A stretch of 26,942 bases of DNA from contig JAHRAM010000202.1 of the NCBI GenBank assembly GCA_020027305.1, positions 1 through 26,942 of the forward strand, read 5' to 3'. The notes beneath the pieces are model-generated. The model had not been told where the DNA came from, made no database searches, and saw only the letters and a list, made by a program, of their open reading frames with translations. This DNA is from Acidimicrobiia bacterium. Its GTDB lineage: Bacteria > Actinomycetota > Acidimicrobiia > Acidimicrobiales > Hopanoidiivorantaceae. This document shows, piece by piece, positions 1-7,179 of this stretch; the stretch's first letter is position 1, and each line of letters begins with the position of its first letter. Both the position numbers and the translations under genes were made by a program.

Positions 1-2
1 TT

Positions 3-176
3 ATTGATGCTCCAAATACTAACCCTAATACTAAAGATTTTGAAGATATTTCAGAAATGTCAGCTGAAATAAAGGCTGCATCTGCGTTAGGGTTTATAGG
101 TCATAAAGAAGGCCCTTATGACTATTATCACTGTAAGTGGAGGGCGCCTTTTCAAGGGAATCCTTTAGTTGGGTAG
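3..176 (+). CDS. 3'-terminal fragment of an unidentified protein
   Basis: An open frame enters from the left edge of the window and runs 57 codons to a TAG stop. The peptide begins IDAPNTNPNTKDFEDISEMS and ends APFQGNPLVG; its mixed composition looks like real coding sequence and differs from the A+T-rich DNA after it. The start lies outside the window. The stretch with KDFED followed by AASALGFIGHK faintly recalls the C-terminal part of HpcH/HpaI/CitE-type lyases (acidic residue, then A-LGF-GK), but the IHP motif expected next is absent, so I do not assign a family. It is the only likely gene on the plus strand and converges on the large minus-strand block. Confidence 0.45.
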   Translation: MDAPNTNPNTKDFEDISEMSAEIKAASALGFIGHKEGPYDYYHCKWRAPFQGNPLVG

Positions 177-501
177 CTAAAAAATAAACTTATCTTCATT
201 TAACAAGGAATTTGTTTATGGCTTTGATTCCCTCTTAACATTTTTTGATTACTTAACGTAGCCCGCAGAAGTTAAAGAAGGTGATATAAAATTGTTTACA
301 TGGGGTATATTATTTTTAAAATTGAGTTCGCAAAATTCTTCAAAAATAATGATTGATAAAGAAAAGAAAACCTAGAGAAAATCAATTCTCAATAAGCAGT
401 TAATCAATTATAAAAGATCAAAGTAGTTGCAAAATTTTCAGAATTAAAACATTTACGGTAAAAAGTTCTAAAGAGGCGGCTACTAGTAGGGTTTTAACGA
501 A
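177..501. other. Convergent intergenic region with no recognised gene
   Basis: These 325 bases separate the plus-strand fragment from the end of the minus-strand block. The DNA is A+T-rich with stops in all frames. A short stop-to-stop frame at about 260-374 has a peptide-like composition (it includes EVKEGDIKLFTWG), but it is under 40 codons with no convincing start or ribosome-binding site. A terminator for one or both converging transcripts would be expected here; I see only weak stems, such as a 5-bp GAGAA/TTCTC pair near 375-390, and do not call one. Confidence 0.5.
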
Positions 502-1338
502 TTAGTTTAACTTAGAAGAAATTTTATTTTTCTTTCGGTAGTTTACGGTCAGCATAGTTGGGTAAATAGTTAGAACAAGTGTTGCAAAAATAAACCACTG
601 AACAGCATAGCTAAGATGGGGTCCGTCTCCCCTATCTGGCGGGTCTAAAATGTTTGGGCTGTTTTGAGCTTCCACACTAATTGTTTGAAGTTGTATAAAG
701 TAATTTAAGTTTGGAACCAGTTTCAAGCTGGCTTCACTAGCAAAACCTGAAAGCTCTGGCCGGGCTAGACACTGTTCCCACTCTTTTGGATTTGTGATAT
801 CTCCACTAGCTTTACGAATAATACCCGTGATTGTTATCTGGTCGATAGGGGCTGATAAGTCGGGCGGAGAAAACACAGATTCTTCATCTCTACACTCTAA
901 CCCGCTCAACTCTCTTGGAACCCAGCCACGATTTACAATAAAATGTCGTCCTTCACTTTCAAATGGGGTCAACAACCAAACCCCAGGTCTACCCATCATT
1001 GTTCTGTTTCTAATAGTTGCCTCAAGCTCAGGAATAAATTTTCCTGTCAGCTCTACTTTGTAAAATTCTAAATCTTCGCCTAAATCTTGGCTTGAATCTT
1101 GGCCTATATCTTGACGTTCATCTCGACTAGTACTATTTGTTGCTCGTGCCTTCTGTTCAAGCTCTTGAATGCTCAACACCTGCTGCTGGCGAGCTTCAAA
1201 TAATTTATTTTGCTCTCGCCTCTCATCTAGGCGGTTTAGCTGCCAAACTCCTAAACTCGCCAAGATGGAAGCAACAATGGCAACCAAAAGGTGGAATGCC
1301 AGCCAACGAGGTTTTAGATACTGCAGTTTAGAGGCCAA
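502..1338 (-). CDS. SURF1 family cytochrome c oxidase assembly protein
   Basis: A 278-residue membrane protein of the SURF1/Shy1 family, which helps insert haem a into subunit I of aa3-type cytochrome c oxidase. It shows the family topology: an N-terminal membrane helix (about residues 14-34) running into the motif GVWQLNRLDERR, an extracytoplasmic domain with VNRGWVPRE (135-143), and a C-terminal helix preceded by HLSYAVQWFIFA (241-252). The start codon is TTG at 1338-1336; no upstream or nearby ATG fits, and it overlaps the dapB stop by 11 bases, suggesting translational coupling. Residues about 66-91 form a hydrophilic Q/D/S-rich insert made of a 12-bp DNA repeat. It is the last gene of the minus-strand block. 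The family is clear; the exact start is less so. Confidence 0.9.
   Translation of the reverse strand: MASKLQYLKPRWLAFHLLVAIVASILASLGVWQLNRLDERREQNKLFEARQQQVLSIQELEQKARATNSTSRDERQDIGQDSSQDLGEDLEFYKVELTGKFIPELEATIRNRTMMGRPGVWLLTPFESEGRHFIVNRGWVPRELSGLECRDEESVFSPPDLSAPIDQITITGIIRKASGDITNPKEWEQCLARPELSGFASEASLKLVPNLNYFIQLQTISVEAQNSPNILDPPDRGDGPHLSYAVQWFIFATLVLTIYPTMLTVNYRKKNKISSKLN
1066..1125 (-). repeat. 12-bp tandem repeat inside the SURF1 gene
   Basis: Five consecutive 12-bp units start at 1066, 1078, 1090, 1102 and 1114; examples on the plus strand are GCCTAAATCTTG, GCTTGAATCTTG and GCCTATATCTTG. In the protein they give a four-residue period of the type QD-x-G/S (QDIG, QDSS, QDLG, EDLE). 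The repeat keeps the reading frame and lies between the first membrane helix and the conserved extracytoplasmic domain, where length variation should be tolerated. Confidence 0.85.
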
Positions 1339-2164
1339 GTAGTTTTTCTAATCCAATAGTTACACCGCTATTTTGGCCTACAGCTTTCACCGCAAGCAAA
1401 ACACCTGGCACAAATGATTCACGATTTAAAGAGTCTTGGCGAATGGTAAGCAACTGCCCAGATGTTCCAAAACGAACCTCTTGATGGGCAACTGCACCTT
1501 TCATACGAAGTGAATGAACTCTTATGCCACTATTGCTAGAAGCACCGCGTGCATTTTTGAGATTTTCTACCTGAGTTGGGTCAGCCGACCAGTCTGGCTT
1601 TATGGCTTCTAGTCGTGAAAGGGTTTCCAAAGCAGTTCCAGAAGGAGCATCAATCTTTTCGTCATGGTGCATTTCAAGTATTTCTGCCGAATCAAAATGT
1701 GGGGCAGCAATTTCTGCTAACTTCATCATCACAACTGCTGAAATTGAAAAGTTGGAAACAATAATACAGTTGCTCTTGGTGAACTTTTTTTCAAGGGATG
1801 TAATTGTTTTTTGTGAAATACCTGAAGTGCCAACAACTGCATGGATTGAATTTTGCGCCAACAACTCAAGATTTTTTTCAGCAGCACTAGCCTCAGTGAA
1901 ATCAATTACTACATCTAGATTGACACCATCATCCAAAGCATCAGCTAACCCAGAGTAGTGGGTGTTGTTGCCCCCAGCATTATTATCATTAGCATTATTT
2001 TTCTGATTAACATTTTCTAAATTGCCGTTTTTTGAATCGACATTTCTATAGTTAATATCCATTTGGGCAACAAGCTCTAGACTAGGGTCGCCTGCAACTG
2101 CTTTTGAAACAACAGCACCAACTTTGCCTAGTGCGCCTGAAACTCCGACCTTTAGTGAAGCCAT
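1328..2164 (-). CDS. dapB: 4-hydroxy-tetrahydrodipicolinate reductase
   Basis: DapB reduces 4-hydroxy-tetrahydrodipicolinate with NAD(P)H in the diaminopimelate/lysine pathway, which feeds peptidoglycan synthesis. Visible motifs are the N-terminal dinucleotide-binding GVSGALGKVG (7-16), VVIDFT (85-90), GTSG, the catalytic and substrate-binding EMHHDEKIDAPSGTAL, and the C-terminal core AHQEVRFG with SFVPGVLLA. The protein has 278 residues, slightly longer than usual, because of an Asn-rich insert at about residues 40-68 (about nt 1960-2047) between the second beta strand and the VVIDFT strand. The ATG at 2164 directly precedes the Rossmann strand. It follows pnp after a 218-base gap, as in many actinobacteria, although the M16 peptidase often found between them is absent. 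Confidence 0.95.
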   Translation of the reverse strand: MASLKVGVSGALGKVGAVVSKAVAGDPSLELVAQMDINYRNVDSKNGNLENVNQKNNANDNNAGGNNTHYSGLADALDDGVNLDVVIDFTEASAAEKNLELLAQNSIHAVVGTSGISQKTITSLEKKFTKSNCIIVSNFSISAVVMMKLAEIAAPHFDSAEILEMHHDEKIDAPSGTALETLSRLEAIKPDWSADPTQVENLKNARGASSNSGIRVHSLRMKGAVAHQEVRFGTSGQLLTIRQDSLNRESFVPGVLLAVKAVGQNSGVTIGLEKLLGL

Positions 2165-2263
2165 ATTATTAATTATTAACTTATTTTTAGGTAATTAGTT
2201 GTCAATTGTAAACATCTAACCCTCATCTTAAACTACTTAAACTGAACGTTTGCCACACCTTCT

Positions 2264-2369
2264 AACACTTTTTTTGACAATGAACAACTAGTCGACCAAC
2301 TGGCCGCTCATCTACGACCACAGCTTGTAATGCTTTTTACCTTGTAACACTTTTTTTTGAGAACAAACA
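2264..2369. repeat. Imperfect direct repeat in the pnp-dapB gap
   Basis: The sequence TAACACTTTTTTTGACAATG at 2264 recurs as TAACACTTTTTTTTGAGAAC at 2345, each followed by an ACAAC-like tail. The copies are 81 bases apart in a non-coding gap. No protein-binding role can be inferred from two imperfect T-rich copies. Confidence 0.45.
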
Positions 2370-2382
2370 ACGAATCTCATTG

Positions 2383-4854
2383 CTAGTCTTCTAAAGAAAA
2401 GGTATCTTCAAACGACACCTCTTCTATGTTGTTATTTTTTTCTATGTTGTCATTGTTTTCGCGATTTTCAACTCTATCCGAATTGTCTATATTGTCGCTT
2501 GCTTCACGATTATTTCGGTTATTATTTCGGTTATTGTTTCGGCGATCACTTTGTCGGTTGTTTTGACGATTATTTGATCGATTGTTGCGATTTCTTTGGT
2601 TGTTTTGACGGCCTTGATTTCTGCCACCTCCAGAACCTCTTCTGTCTTGACTTCTTCTATCGCCACCAGAATTTGAAACTGGGGCGCCTTCAAGTGAAAG
2701 TGAAACCCTGTCGCCACGGTTTGTCTTTTCAATATCATCTACCACGACCGTAAGGGTATCACCCAAGCTAACCTCATCTTCTACACGGTCAACTCGCTTG
2801 CCCCCGCCTAACTTTGAGATATGCACCAAGCCGTCAGTTCCTGGCAAGATGTTTACAAAAGCCCCAAAATCGGTGATGTTTACCACTTCACCAGTATAAG
2901 TTTGCCCCATTTCAGCAGTTGGAGGGTTTAAGATGAGGTCAATTTCTGCCTGTGCTTCATCAATAGCAGCACGAGAAGTAGAAGCTAACGTCACGATTGC
3001 CACGCCTTCAGCATCGTCAATTGAAACATCTGCTCCAGTCTTTTCTTGGATGCCGTTTATAACTTTGCCCTTTGGCCCGATGACCTCACCCACTTTATCC
3101 ATTGGAATTTCAAAGGAAGTGATTTTTGGAGCAGTGTCTTTTATATCATCTCTTGGTGCAGAAATAGCTGCTTCCATTGTTGAAAGAATTTCTAGACGCG
3201 CAGTTTTTGCCTGCTCTAGTGCTGAAACCAACACCTCGCTTGGAATACCGTCTATCTTGGTGTCAAGCTGCAAAGCAGTTACCGTGTCGCTCGTTCCAGC
3301 TACTTTGAAATCCATATCGCCATAGGCATCTTCTTCACCCAAAATATCAGTGAGCGGAATATATTGCCCATCTTCATAAATCAAGCCCATTGCAATTCCT
3401 GCCACAGCTGAACTGATTGGCACGCCTGCATCCATAAGCGACAGAGATGATGCACAAACTGACGCCATAGAGGTTGAGCCATTAGATGACAGCACCTCAG
3501 ACACCAACCGAATCGTATAAGGGAAATCTTCAAAAGAAGGAAGCACCCCAGAGATTGCTTTTTCTGCCAATGCTCCGTGACCAATTTCACGCCGCTTGGG
3601 GCCACGCATAAAGCCAGTTTCGCCAGTTGAAAATGGTGGGAAGTTGTAGTGATGCATGAACCTCTTTTTCTCAGAAGGCTCTAGACCGTCTACGATTTGA
3701 TCCATCCGCTGAGTTGCCAAAGTTGTGGCGTTAAGAACTTGAGTTTCACCTCTTTGAAAAAGCCCAGACCCATGAGCCAGCTCAAGCGTGCCAACATAAG
3801 CTGATAAATCACGGAGTTGATCTGTTTTTCTTCCATCAACTCTTGAGCTTGTGCTTACAATGTGTTCGCGAATGAGCTTTTTGTTGAGTGCTGAAATGAC
3901 AGGCTTAACTTCATCAAGTGCCTCTGAATCTTCACCCAAACTTTCTTTCGCTTTGGCAACTGCTTCATCAATTGCTACCTTTCGTTCTTTTCGATTTGAG
4001 TTGCCAATGACTGATTTCAAACCACTTGCCACAAGCTGTTCTACCATTGAATAAGTGTCATCGGTGTAATCACTTTGTGGCTCATATTCAAATGGAATTT
4101 TTACCCCAGCAGCTGCCATTAGTTGACGTTGAAGGTCTACGGCAGTTGTGATGTGTTCTTTTGAGACATTAAGCCCTTCTACAAGACCTGTCTCATCAAG
4201 TTTGGCAGCACCTTCTATATGCATTTTTGAAGTGTTCAAGTTAGAAGCTGCCTCAACCATCATTATGGCGACCTCTGAGTCGTCTGGCAACACACGCCCA
4301 GCAACTACCAACTCAAATGTGCACTCTTCTATTTCTTCATAGGTTGGATGAACAATCCAGTTTCCTTCTGCTGAAAAAGCTAGACGCACTGCACCAATTG
4401 GGCCATTGAATGGAATATCTGAAATTCCCAAAGCAACTGATGCTGCATTAATGGCAATTATGTCATAGGGGTTTTGTAAGTCAGCGCCCAGCACAGTTCC
4501 CACAATATGAACTTCATTTCTAAAGTCTTTAGGGAAAGACGGACGAAGAGACCTATCAACAAGTCGGCAAGTTAAGATTGCTGTTTCACCTGCCCGAGCT
4601 TCTCTTCTAAAGAAAGAGCCAGGGATTTTCCCAGCAGCATACATTCTTTCTTCTATATCTACGGTGAGCGGGAAAAAATCTGTTCCTTCCTTTACGCTTT
4701 CTGCAGATGTTGCTGTCACCAGCACTTGCGTTTTTCCTAATGTTGCAACTACTGCTCCGTTTGCTTGAGAGGCCAAAAGGCCGGTCTCAAAGCACATAGT
4801 TTTGTCTGCATCAACGGTTGCAGAAACCTGTATTGGGGATGTATCAATTGACAT
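2383..4854 (-). CDS. pnp: Polyribonucleotide nucleotidyltransferase (PNPase)
   Basis: PNPase is a trimeric phosphorolytic 3'-5' exoribonuclease central to mRNA decay. Domain order (823 residues): first RNase PH domain (about 10-140, with FFRREARAG at 81-89), helical linker, second RNase PH domain (about 335-545) with SMASVCASSLSLMDAGVP and the catalytic DILGEEDAYGDMDF (503-516), KH domain with GPKG (593-596), and S1 domain (about 650-720, NITDFGAFV). The ATG at 4854 was chosen over an upstream TTG-initiated extension because AAGGAG lies 9 bases before it and the protein then begins in the usual place. From about residue 729 to the end is a disordered tail, first Arg/Asn-rich (units like RNNNRNNN), then acidic. 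It follows rpsO, the common pnp context. Confidence 0.97.
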   Translation of the reverse strand: MSIDTSPIQVSATVDADKTMCFETGLLASQANGAVVATLGKTQVLVTATSAESVKEGTDFFPLTVDIEERMYAAGKIPGSFFRREARAGETAILTCRLVDRSLRPSFPKDFRNEVHIVGTVLGADLQNPYDIIAINAASVALGISDIPFNGPIGAVRLAFSAEGNWIVHPTYEEIEECTFELVVAGRVLPDDSEVAIMMVEAASNLNTSKMHIEGAAKLDETGLVEGLNVSKEHITTAVDLQRQLMAAAGVKIPFEYEPQSDYTDDTYSMVEQLVASGLKSVIGNSNRKERKVAIDEAVAKAKESLGEDSEALDEVKPVISALNKKLIREHIVSTSSRVDGRKTDQLRDLSAYVGTLELAHGSGLFQRGETQVLNATTLATQRMDQIVDGLEPSEKKRFMHHYNFPPFSTGETGFMRGPKRREIGHGALAEKAISGVLPSFEDFPYTIRLVSEVLSSNGSTSMASVCASSLSLMDAGVPISSAVAGIAMGLIYEDGQYIPLTDILGEEDAYGDMDFKVAGTSDTVTALQLDTKIDGIPSEVLVSALEQAKTARLEILSTMEAAISAPRDDIKDTAPKITSFEIPMDKVGEVIGPKGKVINGIQEKTGADVSIDDAEGVAIVTLASTSRAAIDEAQAEIDLILNPPTAEMGQTYTGEVVNITDFGAFVNILPGTDGLVHISKLGGGKRVDRVEDEVSLGDTLTVVVDDIEKTNRGDRVSLSLEGAPVSNSGGDRRSQDRRGSGGGRNQGRQNNQRNRNNRSNNRQNNRQSDRRNNNRNNNRNNREASDNIDNSDRVENRENNDNIEKNNNIEEVSFEDTFSLED

Positions 4855-4861
4855 AGTATTT

Positions 4862-4932
4862 GTCTCCTTATATATTTTTACGAGCCGTTTTGCTCGATTG
4901 TTAGCTTCTTTTAGGCTCAATTTCTATGTCAA
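4862..4932 (-). promoter_or_regulatory. pnp leader: Shine-Dalgarno, small hairpin, possible -35
   Basis: Read on the minus strand, the pnp leader has a strong Shine-Dalgarno AAGGAG just before the ATG, a 5-bp stem CGAGC/GCTCG (plus-strand 4881-4896) about 27 bases upstream of the ATG, and a TTGACA hexamer (plus-strand 4927-4932). No good -10 element sits at standard spacing from that hexamer, so the promoter is only a candidate. E. coli pnp is autoregulated through a 5' leader hairpin; a similar role here would be inference. Confidence 0.3.
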
Positions 4933-5068
4933 TTCCCAGTTGAAAAAAACTAAACAAAATTACTTTTGGCAGTTCTGCACAGTTCCATTCGACTGAAAAC
5001 TGATAACACTTGAAACCAAGCTCTATTTTATTCTACCAGTTAAAAGGGGGGATTTGTGGTTTTGTGCT

Positions 5069-5326
5069 CTAGCGACGCAAATTGAGCTTCTCAAGCAAAG
5101 CACGATAGCGATCCACATCAGTATTTTTTAGATAGTCTAAGTGTCGCCTTCTCTTCCCCACCAACATCAGCAATCCCCGCCGACTATGATGATCTTTCAC
5201 ATGCTTTTTAAGGTGCTCTGTCAAATGGGCAATTCGTTGGCTTAGCAGAGCCACTTGAACTTCGGCTGAACCAGTGTCTGACTCATGCAACCGATGATTA
5301 CTAATTGTTTCTTGCTTAGTTTCCAT
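5069..5326 (-). CDS. rpsO: 30S ribosomal protein S15
   Basis: S15 binds the central domain of 16S rRNA early in small-subunit assembly. The 85-residue protein shows the family signature throughout: HESDTGSAEVQVALLSQRI, then LKKHVKDHHSRRGLLMLVGKRRRHLDYL, and the basic end. It is about four residues shorter at the N-terminus than typical S15. The ATG at 5326 has no strong Shine-Dalgarno; a conserved-looking hairpin begins 29 bases upstream. It sits between truB and pnp as expected, but ribF, which often lies between truB and rpsO in actinobacteria, is not here. Confidence 0.97.
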   Translation of the reverse strand: METKQETISNHRLHESDTGSAEVQVALLSQRIAHLTEHLKKHVKDHHSRRGLLMLVGKRRRHLDYLKNTDVDRYRALLEKLNLRR

Positions 5327-5354
5327 TTCGAACTTTAATGCTAGTTTTAATCTT

Positions 5355-5387
5355 AACCTGTTTTAGGCAAAATTGCCCCTTCAGGTT
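5355..5387 (-). promoter_or_regulatory. Two-tier hairpin in the rpsO leader (possible S15 autoregulatory RNA)
   Basis: On the minus strand an outer stem AACCTG/CAGGTT encloses an inner stem GGCA-ATTT-TGCC, separated by unpaired AAGG and TAAAA segments. It ends 29 bases before the rpsO ATG. There is no U-run after it in the minus direction, so it is not an intrinsic terminator for truB. S15 is known to autoregulate its own mRNA through varied leader structures in different bacteria; assigning this hairpin to that role is inference from position and shape only. Confidence 0.4.
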
Positions 5388-5503
5388 TTTATTACTTTAT
5401 ATTTGAAAATTGGAATTTGCCGATTGAATACAAACATAAAAAATGTATGAGTGGTAAATAAAACAATGAATGAGTGGAACAATGAGAAAGACTGGAAATT
5501 TCT

Positions 5504-6709
5504 TTAGGACAAGACAACATCGGGATGGAACATATTATCTGAAATTTTACACACAGCTATCAGTTGCGAATTGTTATCTAAAGCAACATATATATTTTGG
5601 TTGCTTGTATTTAGATTAGTTGTATTTGAGTTACTTGGGTCAAGATTGTTTTCATTGGAGGACACAGATTTTTTATTACTAATAGATATTTTTTCTTTAT
5701 CTGGAATTTGCACATTGTCTGGAATTGTAATAGCCCTACCGTTAGATATAGATTCCACATCTTCATCACTCAAAACAACTTGGGGGTATGCCGCCATTCC
5801 AACTGCTGGAGAAATAAGTGCTGGCACAATTGATTCAGCTCCAACCAACTCTCCAGTTTCATCTTGGAGATTGACAGCATCTTCAATCCTAAACCCGCCA
5901 ACAGATAGGCGACAGAGATCTTTAATGTGGCCGACCGTTCCTAGCTCTTTTGCAATATCTTCACCTAGGGTTCTAATGTATGTTCCCATTGAGCACTCAA
6001 CTTCTAAGCGGGCAATTTTTCTGCCACTATTATTTTTTTCACCATTTTTTGAAACATCATCTACCCACCCAAGCTGAATGGAATATATGTTGACAACCTG
6101 TGGTTCTCGCTGAATGGTTTTTCCTTCATATGCCAGTTTATAAAGACGTTGACCCCCAACTTTTTTGGCAGAATGCATTGGCGGAATTTGGTGAATTTCA
6201 CCTAGAAACTTTTTAGCTGCTTTTGAAAGGTCTTCTTCACTAAAATCGCCCACGGGCATTCTTGCAGTTTCTTTTCCCGTGCTGTCGCCAGTGTCTGTCT
6301 CAACCCCTAAAATTAATTCGGCTACATATTTTTTTGGTAGAGCAGTAATAAATTTCAAAAGCCTAGTAGCTTTGCCTATGCCCAACACCAAAACACCTGA
6401 GGCAGGAACATCTAGGGTTCCACTGTGTCCTATTTTGAGCTTTTCTATTTTGGGTTTTCCTGACTTTATCTTCTCGCCTTTTTTTGTCTGGCTGCCTGCT
6501 TTTTCTTGTTCGCCTTCTTTTGTTTGATTGTCTTTTTTTGCTTGCTCACTTTTCAATGGTCTGTCTTGAATTTTTTGACTAGGCTTTTCTAGTTGCCGAC
6601 TTTCAATTTGCCCCCTATTGTTTTTTAAAATCTTTTTAACCTGAAAGATGGCATCATGGGAAGTTACCCCTGGCACTTTTTTTACTGACAAAAAACCAGA
6701 TTCAATCAT
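5504..6709 (-). CDS. truB: tRNA pseudouridine(55) synthase TruB
   Basis: TruB makes pseudouridine 55 in the T-loop of tRNAs. Recognisable parts are KVPGVTSHDAIFQVKKIL (11-28), the catalytic motif GHSGTLDVPASG with Asp100, KKYVAELILGVETDTGD, IPPMHSAKKVGGQRLY, and the R-EVECSMGTYIRTLGEDI core. The active-site motif varies from the usual GHTGTLDPLATG. At 401 residues it is far longer than most TruB proteins (about 290-310), owing to a 60-residue Lys/Glu/Gln-rich insert at about 31-91, between the first helix and the catalytic loop, and an Asn/Ser-rich insert at about 332-371 in the C-terminal RNA-binding region. Its ATG lies inside the rbfA end (8-base overlap), implying coupled translation. Confidence 0.94.
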   Translation of the reverse strand: MIESGFLSVKKVPGVTSHDAIFQVKKILKNNRGQIESRQLEKPSQKIQDRPLKSEQAKKDNQTKEGEQEKAGSQTKKGEKIKSGKPKIEKLKIGHSGTLDVPASGVLVLGIGKATRLLKFITALPKKYVAELILGVETDTGDSTGKETARMPVGDFSEEDLSKAAKKFLGEIHQIPPMHSAKKVGGQRLYKLAYEGKTIQREPQVVNIYSIQLGWVDDVSKNGEKNNSGRKIARLEVECSMGTYIRTLGEDIAKELGTVGHIKDLCRLSVGGFRIEDAVNLQDETGELVGAESIVPALISPAVGMAAYPQVVLSDEDVESISNGRAITIPDNVQIPDKEKISISNKKSVSSNENNLDPSNSNTTNLNTSNQNIYVALDNNSQLIAVCKISDNMFHPDVVLS

Positions 6710-7061
6710 CCGTTTCAGCTTCTATTTCTTTTAAGATTTCTTCAATGTGGTCTTCATGCTCTTTTGTGATTTGGGAATCGTCAGTTTGAAAAATAAGCTG
6801 TGGCAATTGTTTAAATCGGGTTTTGCGACTAAGTGCCTTTCTAAAAACTGATTTCTTTTTTTCAAGTTTTAGAAGAACTCTTTCATCAGAACCGCCTAAT
6901 GTTGAAATGGTTATCTTGGCACGATTCAGCTGGTTATCTACATCAACAGAAATTATCGACACAAACTCAAGGTCGCTATCATCTTGTTTCTGAAGTGTGT
7001 CAGCAAGAATTTGACGAATTAATTCCCCTGCCCTATCCTTCTTTTCATAGTCACTTTTCAT
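6702..7061 (-). CDS. rbfA: 30S ribosome-binding factor A
   Basis: RbfA is a KH-fold protein that assists late 30S subunit maturation and 16S rRNA 5'-end processing. The 119-residue sequence shows the family layout: N-terminal helix (DRAGELIRQILADTLQKQ), strand with VSIISVDVDNQLNRAKITIS, helix ending RKALSRKTRFKQLPQLIFQ, and an acidic C-terminus. It starts at an ATG 118 bases after infB and overlaps truB by 8 bases. The infB-rbfA-truB order is one of the most widespread bacterial gene strings. Confidence 0.94.
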   Translation of the reverse strand: MKSDYEKKDRAGELIRQILADTLQKQDDSDLEFVSIISVDVDNQLNRAKITISTLGGSDERVLLKLEKKKSVFRKALSRKTRFKQLPQLIFQTDDSQITKEHEDHIEEILKEIEAETDD

Positions 7062-7179
7062 TTATTGCTACTTATTATTTATTAACACTTTTTATTTGTC
7101 GCCATTCAACTGAACGCCATTTTAATTTGCAACCAACCATATATTCAAAGTCTCAAACTTGAAGAATTGATATTTTCAC

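Noticed and set aside
4855..4920. A longer PNPase starting from an upstream TTG
   Set aside because: It would read through the Shine-Dalgarno AAGGAG that serves the ATG at 4854 and adds residues not found in the family.
5355..5390. Intrinsic terminator after truB
   Set aside because: The stem is followed by AAGATTAAAAC, not a U-run, on the transcribed strand; the T-run lies on the plus strand, where no gene precedes it.
5504..6709. Inserts in TruB and other enzymes as inteins
   Set aside because: They are 25-60 residues of low complexity with no splicing-junction Cys/Ser plus terminal His-Asn motifs and no Hint-domain features.
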